Made by a program: the position numbers and the translations under genes
The notes under the pieces: generated by a model
Seen by the model: the letters and a program-made list of their open reading frames with translations, nothing else
Told to the model about the DNA's origin: nothing
Database searches by the model: none
Source of the DNA: Microcebus murinus
Taxonomy: Eukaryota; Chordata; Mammalia; Primates; Cheirogaleidae
Direction of reading: 5' to 3'
NCBI RefSeq assembly: GCF_040939455.1
Contig: NC_134120.1
Span: 60,555,501 to 60,619,500 of the forward strand
Length of the DNA stretch: 64,000 nt
Part shown: positions 1 through 11,500 of the stretch, one piece after another
Layout of the letters: every line of letters starts with the position of its first letter
Position numbering within the stretch: the stretch's first letter is position 1

Positions 1-607
1 TTATCATTGGCAAATCAAAAACTCCTTCAAACTTTTATCTATGGAAAGATGTGCAGGTGAAAACAAAAAGGAAGGAGGGAGAGCTGAAGGCCGTTGAACC
101 ACCTAGCGACAGCCACTTAGAAAGGCAAGAGCAGCACCCCAGGTCGATATTTAAGGTCAGCAACCAACCAGAGCTCCCCTACGGACGCCGATCCTCAGCA
201 GTTACAATTACAGAAAATACATTTCAGAAACACTTGCTCTGCGCCCTCCCCTCTTTTTTCACGAAGCCACAGATTTCAGGTTTGTTGAAAAGTATTTCTT
301 TTCCTTTCCAAGAAAGGGGATTTCAACCTCCCCTCATAAACCAGCAGTCATACTGTACACATATCCATTTTTAAATTAGCTAGAAAATCATTTAATCTAT
401 GGTAATATTAATATAATTCATAAAGCAAAACAGAAAATATAACCTATTAGAATACAACCATGAATTCTGCTATAATTTTGTATACACTAAGTGAATCACC
501 TGGCATTTTTTTTTGTATTAATAGTTTTCTTTATTTATTTGTTATGACTCGATCTGATCTTAGAGTCATAAAACAAACAAGTGGAGTAACCAGAAACCTA
601 TCACAAC
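1..607. other. AT-rich non-coding flank
   Basis: No gene, RNA or recognisable repeat is visible. Open frames here are short, lack any domain-like composition and run through homopolymer tracts. The left part (about 50-330) is a little more complex in sequence than the rest and could be an old, unrecognised repeat. Confidence 0.5.
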
Positions 608-1371
608 TTTTTTTTTTTGGTTACAATGTATATCTTTATCTCTCCCTAAAAAGGGATAGAGGTAATCCCTCCCCCTCCAAAAATGCTCGCCACTTCCTTA
701 AGATGTGGGACTCCCCCCCCTCAATCCTTGGTGAGCACTACTACCATTTGAGCACCACAGTTTTAATCAGTCAGTACCAATTTGATGGTGAGTACATGTG
801 GAGCCCATTTTCCTGATCTTGTGTCACCTCACTTTGGATAACGGGCTTAAGCTTAATCCAGGATAGCATAAATGGTGCTAGCTCACTGTTGTTTCTTAGA
901 ATTCAGTAATATTACATTGTGAACAAATACCAAATTTTGATTATCCACTCATGAATTGATGGGCACTTGGGTTGTTTCCATGTCCTTGCAATAGTGAATT
1001 GTGCTGCCATAAACATTCGGGTGCAGATGTCTTTATAAAAGAATGTCTTATGCTCTTTTGGGTAGATGCCCAACAATGCTATTGCTGGGTCGAATGGTAT
1101 TTCTATTTCTAGCTGTTTGAGATATCTCAAAATTCTTTTTCACAGAGGTGGCAATTTGCAGTCCCACCAGCAGTGTAAAAGTGTTCCTGTCTCTCCACAT
1201 CCTCACCAGCATTTGTTGTTTTGGGATTTCTTGATACAGGCCATTCTCACTGGGGTTAGGTGGTATCTAATTGTGGTTTTGATTTGCATTTCTCTAATGA
1301 TTAGAGATGTTAAACGTTTTTTTATATGTTTGCAGGCCATTATTCTGTCTTCTTGGGAGAAGTTTCTGTTC
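608..1371 (-). mobile_element. L1 retrotransposon 3' portion (ORF2 C-terminus plus 3' UTR), antisense
   Basis: A run of T at about 608-619 is the poly(A) tail read on the other strand and marks the L1 3' end. From 908 to 1371 the minus strand encodes the end of L1 ORF2p. Recognisable stretches are [19 protein letters not shown], a diverged [18 protein letters not shown] and WKQPKCPSIHEWI. Between 620 and 905 lies a 3' UTR of the kind found in strepsirrhine L1s. In-frame stops and truncation make it a dead copy. Its 5' part is the inverted segment that follows immediately (1372-1558). Confidence 0.9.
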
Positions 1372-1558
1372 AAATTTAAAAGTTTCTGCACTGTCAAGGA
1401 AACGATCATTAGAGCAAATAGACAACCCACAGATTGGGAGAAAATATTCGCTCTCTACACTTCTGATAAAGGTCTAATAACAAGAATCTACCTAGAACTT
1501 TAAAGAATAAACAAGAAAAAATCAAACAACCCCATCAAGAAATGACCAATGGAAATGA
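1372..1558 (+). mobile_element. Inverted 5' segment of the same L1 insertion (twin priming)
   Basis: On the plus strand this encodes L1 ORF2p with [30 protein letters not shown] and NNPIKK. In an intact L1 this stretch lies immediately before the FS(K/Q)ED segment, which here sits on the minus strand at about 1370. The two parts are therefore adjacent in the element but head-to-head in the genome, the usual signature of a twin-primed 5' inversion. Almost no L1 sequence seems lost or duplicated at the breakpoint. Confidence 0.85.
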
Positions 1559-2274
1559 ACTGGCATGTTTTAATAACTTAACACTGGTTACAATTTTAAA
1601 GTTTTATAATATTCTGGAGCTTCATACAATGCTGGGGCCTGGGGAGGGCCATTTTTACAGATTATAGATATCTGATTTATAATATATTTGGATTATAATA
1701 GTTCTGAAAATTATATTCAAATTGAAAATTGAAACAATAGAGTAATGATTACTCTGACATGACCAAAGTCACAGTTAATAAATGGCAAAAAATAATTCAA
1801 ACATAAGTCAGCAGGCTTTACTGCCACACTGCCATGATATAAATACCTGTCTTAGCAGAGTCTGTGGTAAGCTAACCACATAACCCACCCTGACTCCACT
1901 CAACACGTCCTTAAAAATCTTTCTCAAAATTGTTCTTAAGTAGAGCAACTCAATTCAGTACTTAAGATTCTCATACTCTGTAAGGTAAGGGAATGAACTG
2001 CAGACTCGAAATGTCAGAACTAGAGAAAAGGAATTTATGCTATTGCTAAGCAAATATAAAGTGTATTCATTCTTTCAATAGGACACAAGTGGTCAAAGCG
2101 GGACACACACTCTGAAGAAACTTTAAAGACGCACACAACAGAAACAAGGATGATCTTAGTCATTCACAAAATTATCTCCCCAATACCAATGCTGAAATGA
2201 AAAAAACGGCCAACACACACACATATGCGATAGACAAAAAATGACACACAGGCATATACCCGGGAGGACAGGCT
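1559..2274. other. AT-rich intergenic stretch, nothing recognised
   Basis: No coding signal, RNA gene or named repeat could be recognised. There is a short CA run near 2212-2224. Composition changes sharply to GC-rich at about 2270, where the inverted duplication begins. Confidence 0.45.
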
Positions 2275-3110
2275 GTCAGCAGGCAGAACCCCCAGGGAGG
2301 TATCAAACTCCCCTGAAGCAGAGAAAGCCATGGGCCCAGGAGGACTAGGGGCTCCTACCTCCTGATTCAGCTTCTTCCTTAACTCCCGGACCAGGCACTG
2401 CCCCATGTGAAGGCCCCATTCTAGGGAGGAGTTTGGCCTCCTTTTCTCTTACCTCCTTCAGGCACACCATGTCTAGTCCCTGGTTCCCTGGTTCCCTCTT
2501 AGGTCTTCCCCTCGGACTTCTCTGGAGTGTGTGGCCCTGCGAAGGCGCCTCACCTCCTCGTCGCAGAAGACAGTGGCAGCATGACCACGGCGGGCGGCTT
2601 GTGCAAGTCCACACAGCCTCCTTCCGCCCTGGCTGCCACTCCTGTCCCTTCTCCTCCCGCTGCCAAGGCCGAAGAGGCTGAAGCTCCTGTCGGGAAGCGG
2701 AGGAGAGTTGAGCTCCAGCAGGCAAAACAAGCCCACCGCGGGGTACAGAGAGGCCGGGCGCTCGGGGCAGCCGCCCTCCCAGGCTTCCCCGGCCCGCCGC
2801 CACGGCTGCCGCCATCCTCTCCGAGGCACGGCGTGGGCTGCGCGGTGCCTGGTCTCCGGTGCCGCCGCCCCTTCCCGGGGAAGGCGAACCCCGCCACGTC
2901 CCCAACGCCCAGAGCAGCAAGGCTTCTTCTCGGACTTCCCTGGGGACTTGGCTCGAGCTCATGCCCCTCACGTCGCCACAGGCATGGACGGCAGCCGGCA
3001 AGGCCCAGAAGGCACCTGGCGCACGTACACAGGGACCCCGTCGCCGGATCCCAGCTCTCAGCCAGCAGGGGCATGAGGACCCCCAGCTGGTCGTCACAGC
3101 ACGGGTTGCG
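2275..3110 (-). repeat. Left arm of a GC-rich inverted duplication
   Basis: Read on the minus strand, this arm matches 4090-4910 read on the plus strand. Landmarks shared by both arms include a stretch reading LDMVCL(K/E)EV(R/K)EK, one reading GPSHGAVPG, one reading GTGDQAP, and the DNA string ACACTCCA followed by GAAGTCC and GGGGAAGACCT. Similarity by eye is strong at 2275-2560 and fades towards 3110. Sequences resembling splice sites (GAGGTGAGG; TTTATGCCACAG before GGCAAG) hint at a former gene or non-coding transcript, but frames are not conserved end to end and I do not recognise a protein family. I treat it as duplicated, probably decayed sequence. Confidence 0.7.
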
Positions 3111-4089
3111 CCAGGAGACCTCCATCCTCTTCTTGCCCTGTGGCATAAAGCACAACTTACCCCGCAGTGAGGGGGTCCTCACGCCCCTGCTGGCTGCCCC
3201 ACGCCTCTCCTACTGCGGTGGCAGCGGTGTCCTGGCCGTGCCCTTTGAGCCAGTACCTGCTGCGCCTGGCCGCCCACGGGCGCCTGGACCACTCAGCACT
3301 GGAGAGTGCAGGTGGCCTGGGTCTGGCGCCCTCCGTCTTCGCCTCCGGGCTGAGCACGTGGTTTGCGGGTGGGCTCCGCGTGCAGGTGCTGCCAGGGCAC
3401 CGCCTCCCCCTCACCACTGACCTGGTCCTGCTGCTGCTTGCTCCCCAGCCGCCCTGGCCGACGGGCACCCCCAGCGTCCACATCCACTCCACGGTAACTC
3501 CCTGTCGCCCCCACCGCTCCCCAGCGACCCCCAATGCCTCCACACCTGCACTCGCTGCACCGCTCCTGCCTTGTCGGAGGTGCTGCCTCGGCCGGCTGTC
3601 CCGGACCCTTTACTCTCCGCCAGGCCGCCCCTTCCCGGCCGCTCCAGGCGTCCTCCCAGTCACTGCATCTGGATGCCGGGCCCTGGCGGCAGGCACAGGA
3701 GACTCGGGCTCCAATGTGCACGCGCAAGGGTCCTTCTTTCCCCTCCTGGTCCTGGATGCTGCTCTGCCCGGGCCCGCTGCGGGCTTGGCAGGGAGCTGCT
3801 CACCCGGGAACTTCAGGTAAGGGGGCACCAGCCAACGTCAGCGGGCATGGGAGCAGGATCGGGAACCGTCCTGCCTCTAACCAGGATGCACACCAGGAAG
3901 GGCCTGTGTCCTGGGGGGAAAGAAGGATGTGGAGACCTTGCCTGAAGCCTGGCCAGGGTAGCCCTTGCAGCGCCTGGCCTAGAGCATGGTGGCGGGTGTG
4001 GGCATGGGAAGGCCTGTGAGGTTGGCTGCCCAGTCACCGGGGTTCCCACACCAGGTCCCCAGGAGCATCCACCTGTCCCCGCTGGGGTG
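3111..4089. other. GC-rich spacer between the inverted arms, identity unknown
   Basis: This is CpG-rich, single-copy-looking sequence. A plus-strand frame (3167-3820) stays open for 217 codons and starts with a leucine-rich stretch (QYLLRLAAHGRLDHSALE), but all frames are long here because of the GC content and I cannot place it in a family. It could be an exon remnant of a gene captured with the duplication, or a CpG island. No promoter or poly(A) signal could be identified with confidence. Confidence 0.4.
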
Positions 4090-4910
4090 GCCGTGTATCT
4101 CCTACTGGGCGTCGCTGCTACACCACCTATACGCCTGCCAACCGCTGCAGCCTCTCCGGCCTGAGCTGCCTGAGCCTGGTCGCGGGCCACAAGGGTGCCA
4201 TCTGGGGCCTTGCGGGCCACCGTCTATGCCTGTGGCTACCTGGGGAGCGTCAGGAAGGCCACGCCCCCCGGGAAGTTGGAGGAGGAGACACCGTGCTGCC
4301 GGGGTGTCGAGACATGGGGCAGCTCGGCCTTCCCCGAGGTGGGTGACGGCACTGGAGATCAGGCGCCCGGGTTGTCCACACGGCGCCCTGCCCAGAGCGG
4401 GATGGCGGTGGAGACGGGCAAGCCTGTGACGGCCGCTGCCCCCAGCGCCCAGCCTCTGGCACCACAGACTGTCTGGGCACACGCTTGTTGCTGGCAGGGG
4501 TGGGTGTGTTTCACTTGCTGGGGTTCCATGCTCCTTTGGCTTCCAGACAGCATCTTCAGGCTCTTCTGTCTGGGTGGCGGCCAGGGCCGATGGACTTGCA
4601 CGTGCTGCTGGCCATGGCTGTGCTGGCTGCAGTCCCCCGCGGCCAGGAGGTTAGGTACCTTCGCAGGAGCCACACACTCCATAGAAGTCCAAGGGGAAGA
4701 CCTGCGAGGGAACCAGGAACTAGACATGGTGTGCCTAGAGGAGGTAAAAGAAAAGGCGGCCAAACTATTCCCCTAGTGTGGGACCCTCACACGGGGCAGT
4801 GCCCGGTCAAGGAATCAAGGAAGAAGCTGAATCAGAAGATAGGAGCCCTCTGGTCCTTCTGGGCCCATGGCCTTCTCTGCTTCAGGGGAGTCTGACAAGT
4901 CTCTGGGGTC
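4090..4910 (+). repeat. Right arm of the GC-rich inverted duplication
   Basis: This is the inverted partner of 2275-3110. The best-matching part is about 4620-4890. The longest plus-strand frame (4195-4776, 193 codons) ends with LDMVCLEEVKEKAAKLFP and a stop, where the other arm reads on through GPSHGAVPG. That difference is consistent with decay of at least one copy. A donor-like GAGGTTAGG lies at 4647-4655, aligned with GAGGTGAGG in the left arm. Confidence 0.7.
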
Positions 4911-5029
4911 CTGTCTCCTGATATTCTGTCCTTTTGGGTAGATGCCCATCTGAAATTTGAAATAACTTGGATCATGCGTAGTACTGTTTAGCACATATTT
5001 ATTAATATGCAATCAGATTAATCTTAACT

Positions 5030-5215
5030 TTTATTTTCCAATTTAGATGACCTTATTTTTTTGTCTAATTGTTCTGGCTAGGACTTCCAGTACTGTGTCG
5101 AATAGAAGTGGTTTTAGAGGTAATGCTTTCCGTATTTCAAGATTGACAATGATATTAGCACTGGGCTTTTCATTTATGGCCATTATTGTGTTGAGATAAA
5201 TTCCTTCTGTACCTA
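5030..5215 (-). mobile_element. L1 ORF2 internal fragment, antisense
   Basis: The plus strand contains the L1 antisense phrases TCTAATTGTTCTGGCTAGG and ACTTCCAGTACTGTGT, which belong to the reverse-transcriptase part of ORF2. It ends abruptly at about 5215, where the T-rich 3' end of a second antisense L1 begins, so the neighbour may have inserted into or beside it. No intact frame remains. Confidence 0.75.
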
Positions 5216-5219
5216 GTTT

Positions 5220-6346
5220 TCATTGTATTTTTTTTTATTTCAAAGTATTAACAGAGTACAAATATTTTTGTTTTTATGGATCACTTTTATAATGCTTGAA
5301 TCATGGTTATAAGTGTGCCTGTCACCCAGATAGTGTTTGGTGTACCCCTCAGATAGGTTTTCCTGCCCACCTCCAGGTGCCCTCACCCCCAACCACTTGA
5401 TTTCTGTTGATTTTACTTCCCTGGATGCAAATGTGTGCTCATCCAGTAGTTCCAATTTAATAGTGAGTACATGTGGTATTTGTGTTTCCATTCTTTAGAT
5501 ACTTAGGATAATAGTGTCCAGTTTCATCCATATTATTAAAAAAGGGATTAAGTCATCCTTTCTCATGGCTGAGTAGTATTCCATGGTGTACATATACCAC
5601 ATTTTGTTAATCTACTCATGAATTGATGGGCACTTGGGTTGATTCCACATGTTTGCAGTTGTGAATTGTGCAGCAATAAACATTTGAGTACAGGTGTCTC
5701 TTTGATAAAATGACTTCTTTTCCTTTGGGTAAATACCCAGTAGTGGGATTCCTAGATCAAATGGTATGTCTACTCTTAGATCTTTGATTTATCTTCATAC
5801 AGTTTTCCATAGAGGTTGTATAGTTTGCAGTCCCACCAACAGTGTAGAAGCATTCCTTTCTTTCTGCATCCATATCGGCATATATTGTTTTTGGATTTTT
5901 TAAAATGAAAGACATTCTGACCAGGGTAAGGTGATCTCATTGTTGTTTTGATTTGCATTTCCCTGATGATTCCATGTTGAGCATTTTTTCACATGTTTAT
6001 TGGCCATTTGTCTATCTTCTTTTGAAAAACTTCTATTCATGTCTTTTGCCCACCTTTTAATGGGGTTGTTTGATTTTTTTCTTGCTGATTAGCTTGAGTT
6101 CTTTATAGATTCTGGTCATTAGTCATTTATCAGATGTATAACTTGTGAATATTTTATTTCATTCTGTAGATTTTCTATTTGCTCTGATAATTATTTCCTT
6201 GGCTGTGCAGAAGCTTTCTAATCAACTCCCATTTATTTATTTTTGTTGTTAAAGTGATTGCCACTGGAGTCTTCATAAATTCTTTGCCCAGTCTGATATC
6301 TAGAAGATTTTTTCCAACATTTTCTTCTATAATTCTTATAGTTACA
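5220..6346 (-). mobile_element. Antisense L1, 3' UTR and ORF2 C-terminus, 5' truncated
   Basis: A T-rich tract at 5227-5236 marks the poly(A) end. Positions 5240-5490 are L1 3' UTR; 5560-6340 is the reverse complement of the ORF2 end, containing TGAATTGATGGGCACTTGGG, CCTTTGGGTAAATACCCAG and CCCACCAACAGTGTA. Frameshifts and stops break ORF2 repeatedly. The same ORF2 segment occurs in the L1s at 908-1371 and 60380-60507, which allows a direct comparison of substitution patterns. Confidence 0.9.
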
Positions 6347-6995
6347 TGCCTTAAGAGATGCAAATCAGAAGCATAAGGAGATATTTCTTCACACTCATTA
6401 GCATGACCAACATCAAAAGAACAGAAAATAACAAGTGTTGGTGAAGATGAAGAAATATTGAAATGCTTGTTTGTGCACTGTTGGTGGGAATGTAAAATGG
6501 TGAAGCCATCATGGAAGACAGGATTGAGTTTGTCCAAAAACTAAAAACAGTATTGCCATATGATCCATTCATTCCACTTGGGGGTTTGTATCCACAATAA
6601 TTCACGACAGCATCTCAAACAGAATAGAGGGAAATTTTGTTACTTAGTACAACATGAAAGAACCTTGAGGACATCAGGTGAGTGAAATAAGGTAGTTCTC
6701 AAGGAAAAATACTTAATGATTTCACTTATATGTACTATCTGAAGTAGTCAAATGTCAAAAGAGAAAGCAGCAAGATTGTTTCTGAGGGCTGCAGAGTGGG
6801 GCCGGGGCTGGCAGAGAGGTGGAAGTAGTCCTTAATGGGTATATACTTTAGGATTTGCAAGATGAAAAGATTCATCTATTGAACAATAGTGTGAATGTAC
6901 TTAACACTACTGACTTGTACACTTAAAAATTGTTAATATGGTAAATTTAATATTACCTTTTTTAGCATAAGAAAAAAATAAATTTAAAAACTTCT
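6347..6995 (+). mobile_element. Old L1 (L1M-type) 3' fragment, sense
   Basis: The plus strand reads AGAGATGCAAATCAGAAGCA, then AACAAGTGTTGGTGAAGATG and CTGTTGGTGGGAATGTAAAA. These are old-L1 versions of the ORF2 end, joined head-to-head with the antisense L1 on its left. It ends in an A-rich stretch at about 6965-7000. Divergence is clearly higher than in the antisense L1s, hence the L1M-type label, which is an inference. Confidence 0.75.
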
Positions 6996-7002
6996 TAAAT
7001 TA

Positions 7003-7570
7003 AAAAAGATTAAATGAAATTACCATATGCCCCATCAATTCAAGTCCCACGCAGAAATAAAGAGAAACAGAAACATGTCTACACAAAACCTTGAATGTGA
7101 ACGTTGATAGCAATGTTATTCATGATAGCCAAAAGCTAGAAACCAAATAACCCATCATCTAATACATGAATAAACAAAATATATGATACACATATAATGG
7201 AATATAATTCCAGCATAAATCCGAAGTCCTGGAACATGCTGGAGTATGCATGTCCCTTCAAAAAATTACAGTAAGTGAAAGCCAGTTACAGATACCCATT
7301 TGGTATTTTATTCATATGAATGTCCAGATATAGACATCTATATATAGAGAAAGTAGATTACTGGTTGCCTAGGGCTGGGTGTTGGAGGAGGATGATGGGA
7401 GGATAGGGAGTGGATCCCTAAAGGGTACAGGAATTCTCTTTGAGGTGATGAAAATTGACTGTGGTGATAATTGTATGTATTAAATATCTGTGAATATACT
7501 AAAAGCCTTTGACTTATACACTTTAAATGGGTGTATTGTATAGGATGTGTATAAAGTGGTTGAAATAAGT
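7003..7570 (+). mobile_element. Second old L1M-type 3' fragment, sense
   Basis: It starts with a run matching the ORF2 segment for 'proline-alanine-isoleucine' (ACCATATGCCCCATCAATTC) and continues with GATAGCCAAAAGCTAGAAAC and TACATGAATAAACAAAATAT. It then carries a 3' UTR with GATTACTGGTTGCCTAGGGC and GACTTATACACTTTAAATGG, typical of old mammalian L1 3' ends. There is no open ORF2. Confidence 0.75.
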
Positions 7571-7644
7571 AAATGCATTAAGAGATCTGGTTCAATCTGT
7601 TAAGAGTGTTAAGAGTTCTCAGGTGTTAGTTCAAATTTATATTA

Positions 7645-7930
<286 letters not shown>

Positions 7931-8204
7931 TAAAAGTTATTATTTTTGTAACATATATGAGTGGGAATTGGAATTCAATTGCTATGGACTCATTGTAGGC
8001 TTTTACAGAGTTATCTGGGGACCCCCTAAAAGATTGATGTAAAATCAGTTCCTATCCAAGGTAAAATGTACAGCTGACAATTTTAATGAACACATCTTAT
8101 ATCATGTCTTATAGGTAGTAGATGGTCTAAGAAGAGTTCCTGAGCCTAGGATTCAAACAGGGTTCAAATACCTATCCAGAGCCAAAGTGCCGGATGTGTA
8201 GATT
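7931..8204. other. Unique-looking stretch before the satellite array
   Basis: AT-rich, no gene or repeat recognised. The first satellite-like phase (GGATGGGATGGGTGGGGCGC) appears near 8209, so the boundary is placed by eye with an uncertainty of about 20 bases. Confidence 0.5.
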
Positions 8205-8389
8205 TGAGGGATGGGATGGGTGGGGCGCTGTGTTGAACTGGCCGTGTGCACACACCCATGGGAGACGTGCAGACAGGATGCTGTGTGGAACTGGCTGTGT
8301 CCACAAACCCACGGGATACGGGCAGGCAGCCGCTGTGTGGAACTGGCTGTGTCCACACACCCACGGGAGACAGGTAGACAGGGAGCGGT

Positions 8390-11300
8390 GTGGATCTGGC
8401 TGTTTCCACACACCCACGGGAGTTGGGAAGGCACAGCACTGTGTGGATCTGGCTGTGTCCACTCACCCACGGGTGACGGGCATTCAGGGCGCTGTGTCGA
8501 ACTGGTTGTGTCCAAACACCCACGGGAGATGGGCAGACAGTGCGCTGTGTGGAACTGGCTGTGTCCACTCACCGACGGGTGAGGGGCAGGTAGGGCGCTG
8601 TGTGGAACTGGCTATGTCCACTCACCCACAGGAGACCGGCAGGTGGGTCGCAGTGTGGAACTGGCTGTGTCCACTCACCCAAGGGAGATGGGCAGGCAGG
8701 GCGCTGTGTTGAACTGGCTGTGTCCACTCACACACGGGAGACGGGCAGGCAGGGCGTGGTGTGGAACTGGCTGTGTCCACACACCCACGGGTGACGGGCA
8801 GGTAGGGGTCTGTGTGGAACTGGCTATGTCCACTCACCCACTGAGACCGGCATGCAGGGAGCTTTATGGAAGTGGCTGTGTCCACTCACAGATGGGAGAC
8901 GGGCGGCACGGCGCTGTGTGGATCTGGCTGTGTCCACTCACCCACGGGAGATGGGCAGGCAGGGCGCTGGGTGGTACTGGCTGTCTCTACACACCCACTG
9001 GAGATGGGCAGGCAGGGTGCTGTCTTGAACTGGCTGTGTCCACACACCCATTGGAGATGGGCAGACAGGACGCTGTGTGGAACTGGCTGTGTCCACACAC
9101 CCACGGGAGACGGGTGGGCAGGGCACTGTGTGGAACTGGCTGTGTCCACTCACCCATGGGAGACGGGCAGGCAGGGCGCAGTTTGGAACTGGCTGTGTCA
9201 ACACATCCACGGGAGACGGGCAGGCAGGGCACTGTGTGGAACTGACTGTGTCCACACACCGACGGTAGAAGGGAAGACAGGGCGCAGTGTGGATCTGGCT
9301 GTTTCCACACACCCACGGGAGACGGGAAGGCACAGCACTGTGTGGATCTGGCTGTGTCCACTCACCCATGGGTGATGGGCATTCAGAGCGCTGTGTCGAA
9401 CTGGCTGTGTCCACATACCCACGGGAGATGGGCAGGCAGGGCGCTGTGTGGAACTGGCTGTGTCCACACACCCACAGAAGACCGGCAGGTGGGTCGCAGT
9501 GTGGGACTCGCTGTGTCACCTCACCGACGAGAGACGGGCAGGCAGGGCGCAGTGTGGAACTGGCTGTGTCCACACACCCATGGAAGACCGGCAGGTAGGG
9601 CGCAGTGTGGAACTGGCTGTGTCCACTCACCCATGGGAGACGGGCAGTGAGGGCGCTGTGTTAAACTGGCTGTGTCCACTCACACACGGGACACGGGCAG
9701 GCAGGGCGTGGTGTGGAACTGGCTGCGTCCACACACCCACGGGTGACGGGCAGGTAGGGGTCTGTGTGGAACTGGCTATGTCCACTCATCCACGGGAGAC
9801 CGGCCTGCAAGGAGCTTTATGGAACTGGCTGTGTCCACTCACAGACTGGAGATGGGCAGGCACGGCGCTGTGTGGATCTGGCTGTGTCCGTCACCATGAG
9901 AGACGGGCTGGCAGGGTGCTGTGTTGAACTGGCTGTGTCCACTCACCCACGGGAGATGGGCAGCAAGGGCGCTGTGTGGACTGGCTGTGTCCACACACCC
10001 ATGGGAGACAGGCATGCTGGGTGCTGTGTGGACTGCCTGTGTCCATCACCCTCGGAAGACGGGCAGGCAAGGCGCTGTGTGGTACTGGCTGTGGCAACTC
10101 ACCCACGGGAGATGGGCAGGCTGGGCGCTGTGTGGAACTGGCTGTGTCCACTCACACACGGGAGACGGGCAGGCAGGGCGCTGTGTGGAACTGGCTGTGT
10201 CCCGACAGCCATGGGAGACGTGCAGACAGGGCGCTTGTGGAACTGGTTGTGTCCACACACTCATGGGAGACGTGCAGACAGGGCGCTGTGTGGAACTGGC
10301 CGTGTCCACACACCCAGGGGATACGGGCAGGCAGGGCACTGTGTGGAAGTGACTGTGTCCACACACCCAGGGGAGACGGGTAGCAGGGCGTGGTTTGGAT
10401 CTGGCTGTTTCCACACACCCACAGGAGATGGGAAGTCACAGCACTGTGTGGATCTGGCTGTGTCCACTCACCCATGGTTGATGGGCATTCAGGGCACTGT
10501 GTCGAACTAGCTGTGTCCACACACCCAGGGGAGATGGGCAGGCAGGGCGCTATGTGGAACTGGCTGTGTCCACACACCCACGGGTGACAGGCATTTAGGG
10601 CGCCGTGTGGAATTGGCTATGTCCACTCACCCACAGGAGACCGGCAGGTGGGAGGCAGTGTGGAACTTGTTGTGTCCACTCACCGACGGGAGACGGCCAG
10701 GCACGGCGCTATGTGGAACTGGCTGTGTCCACTCACCCAAGGCACATGAGCAGGCAGGGCGCTGTGTTGAACTGGCTGTGTCCACTCACACATGGGAGAC
10801 CGGCATGCAGGGAGCTTTATGGAACTGGCTGTGACCACTCACCCACGGGAGACGGGCAGGCATGGCGCTGTGTGGATCTGGCTGTTTACACTCACCCACG
10901 GGAGAAGGGCAGGCAGGACGCTGTGTAACTGACTGTCTCCACACACCCACTGGAGACGGGCAGGCAGGGTGCTGTGTTGAACTGGCTGTGTCCACACACC
11001 CACGGGAGATGGGCAGGCTGGGTGCTGTCTTGAACTGGCTGTGTCCACACACCCACAGGGGATGGGCATGCAGGGCGTTGCGTGGAACTGGCTGTGTCCA
11101 CTCACCCATGGGAGACGGGCAGGCTGGGCGTGGTTTGGAACTGGCTATGTCAACACACCCACGGGAGACGGGCATACAGAGCACTGTGTGGAACTGGCTG
11201 TGTCCACACACCCACGGAGGATGGGCAGGCAGGGCCTGTGTGGAACTGGCTGTGTCCACACACCCACGGGAGATGGGCAGGCAGGGCGCTGTGTGGAAAT

Positions 11301-11500
11301 GGCTGTGTCCACACACCCTCGGGAGACGGGCAGGCTGTGTGCTGTGTAGAACTGGCTGTGTCCACTCACCCACGGGACACGGGCAGGCAGGGTGCTGTGT
11401 GGAACTGGCTGTGTCCACTTACCCATGGGAGACGGGCAGGCAGGGCGCTGTGGTGAACTGGCTGTGTCCACATCCCCACGGGTGATGGGCAGGTAGGGCG
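8390..11500 (+). repeat. Higher-order repeat of about 0.9-1.1 kb within satellite A
   Basis: Blocks of diagnostic variant units recur in the same order. A unit with GGATCTGGCTGTTTCCACAC followed by a 'GGCACAGCACTG'-type unit and a 'GGGCATTCAG' unit appears at about 8395, 9290 and 10395. A unit containing GGAGCTTTATGGAA appears at about 8857, 9810 and 10806. Spacings are near 17 to 21 units, so copies have gained or lost units. Confidence 0.75.

Noticed and set aside
2527..3420. 297-codon plus-strand frame as a coding gene
   Set aside because: GC-rich sequence keeps several frames open on both strands, the frame is not preserved in the inverted partner arm, and no protein family is recognised.
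3167..3820. RhoGAP-like reading of the leucine-rich stretch LLRLAAHGRLDHSALE
   Set aside because: Only a few residues fit; the catalytic arginine region and the rest of the fold are not seen.
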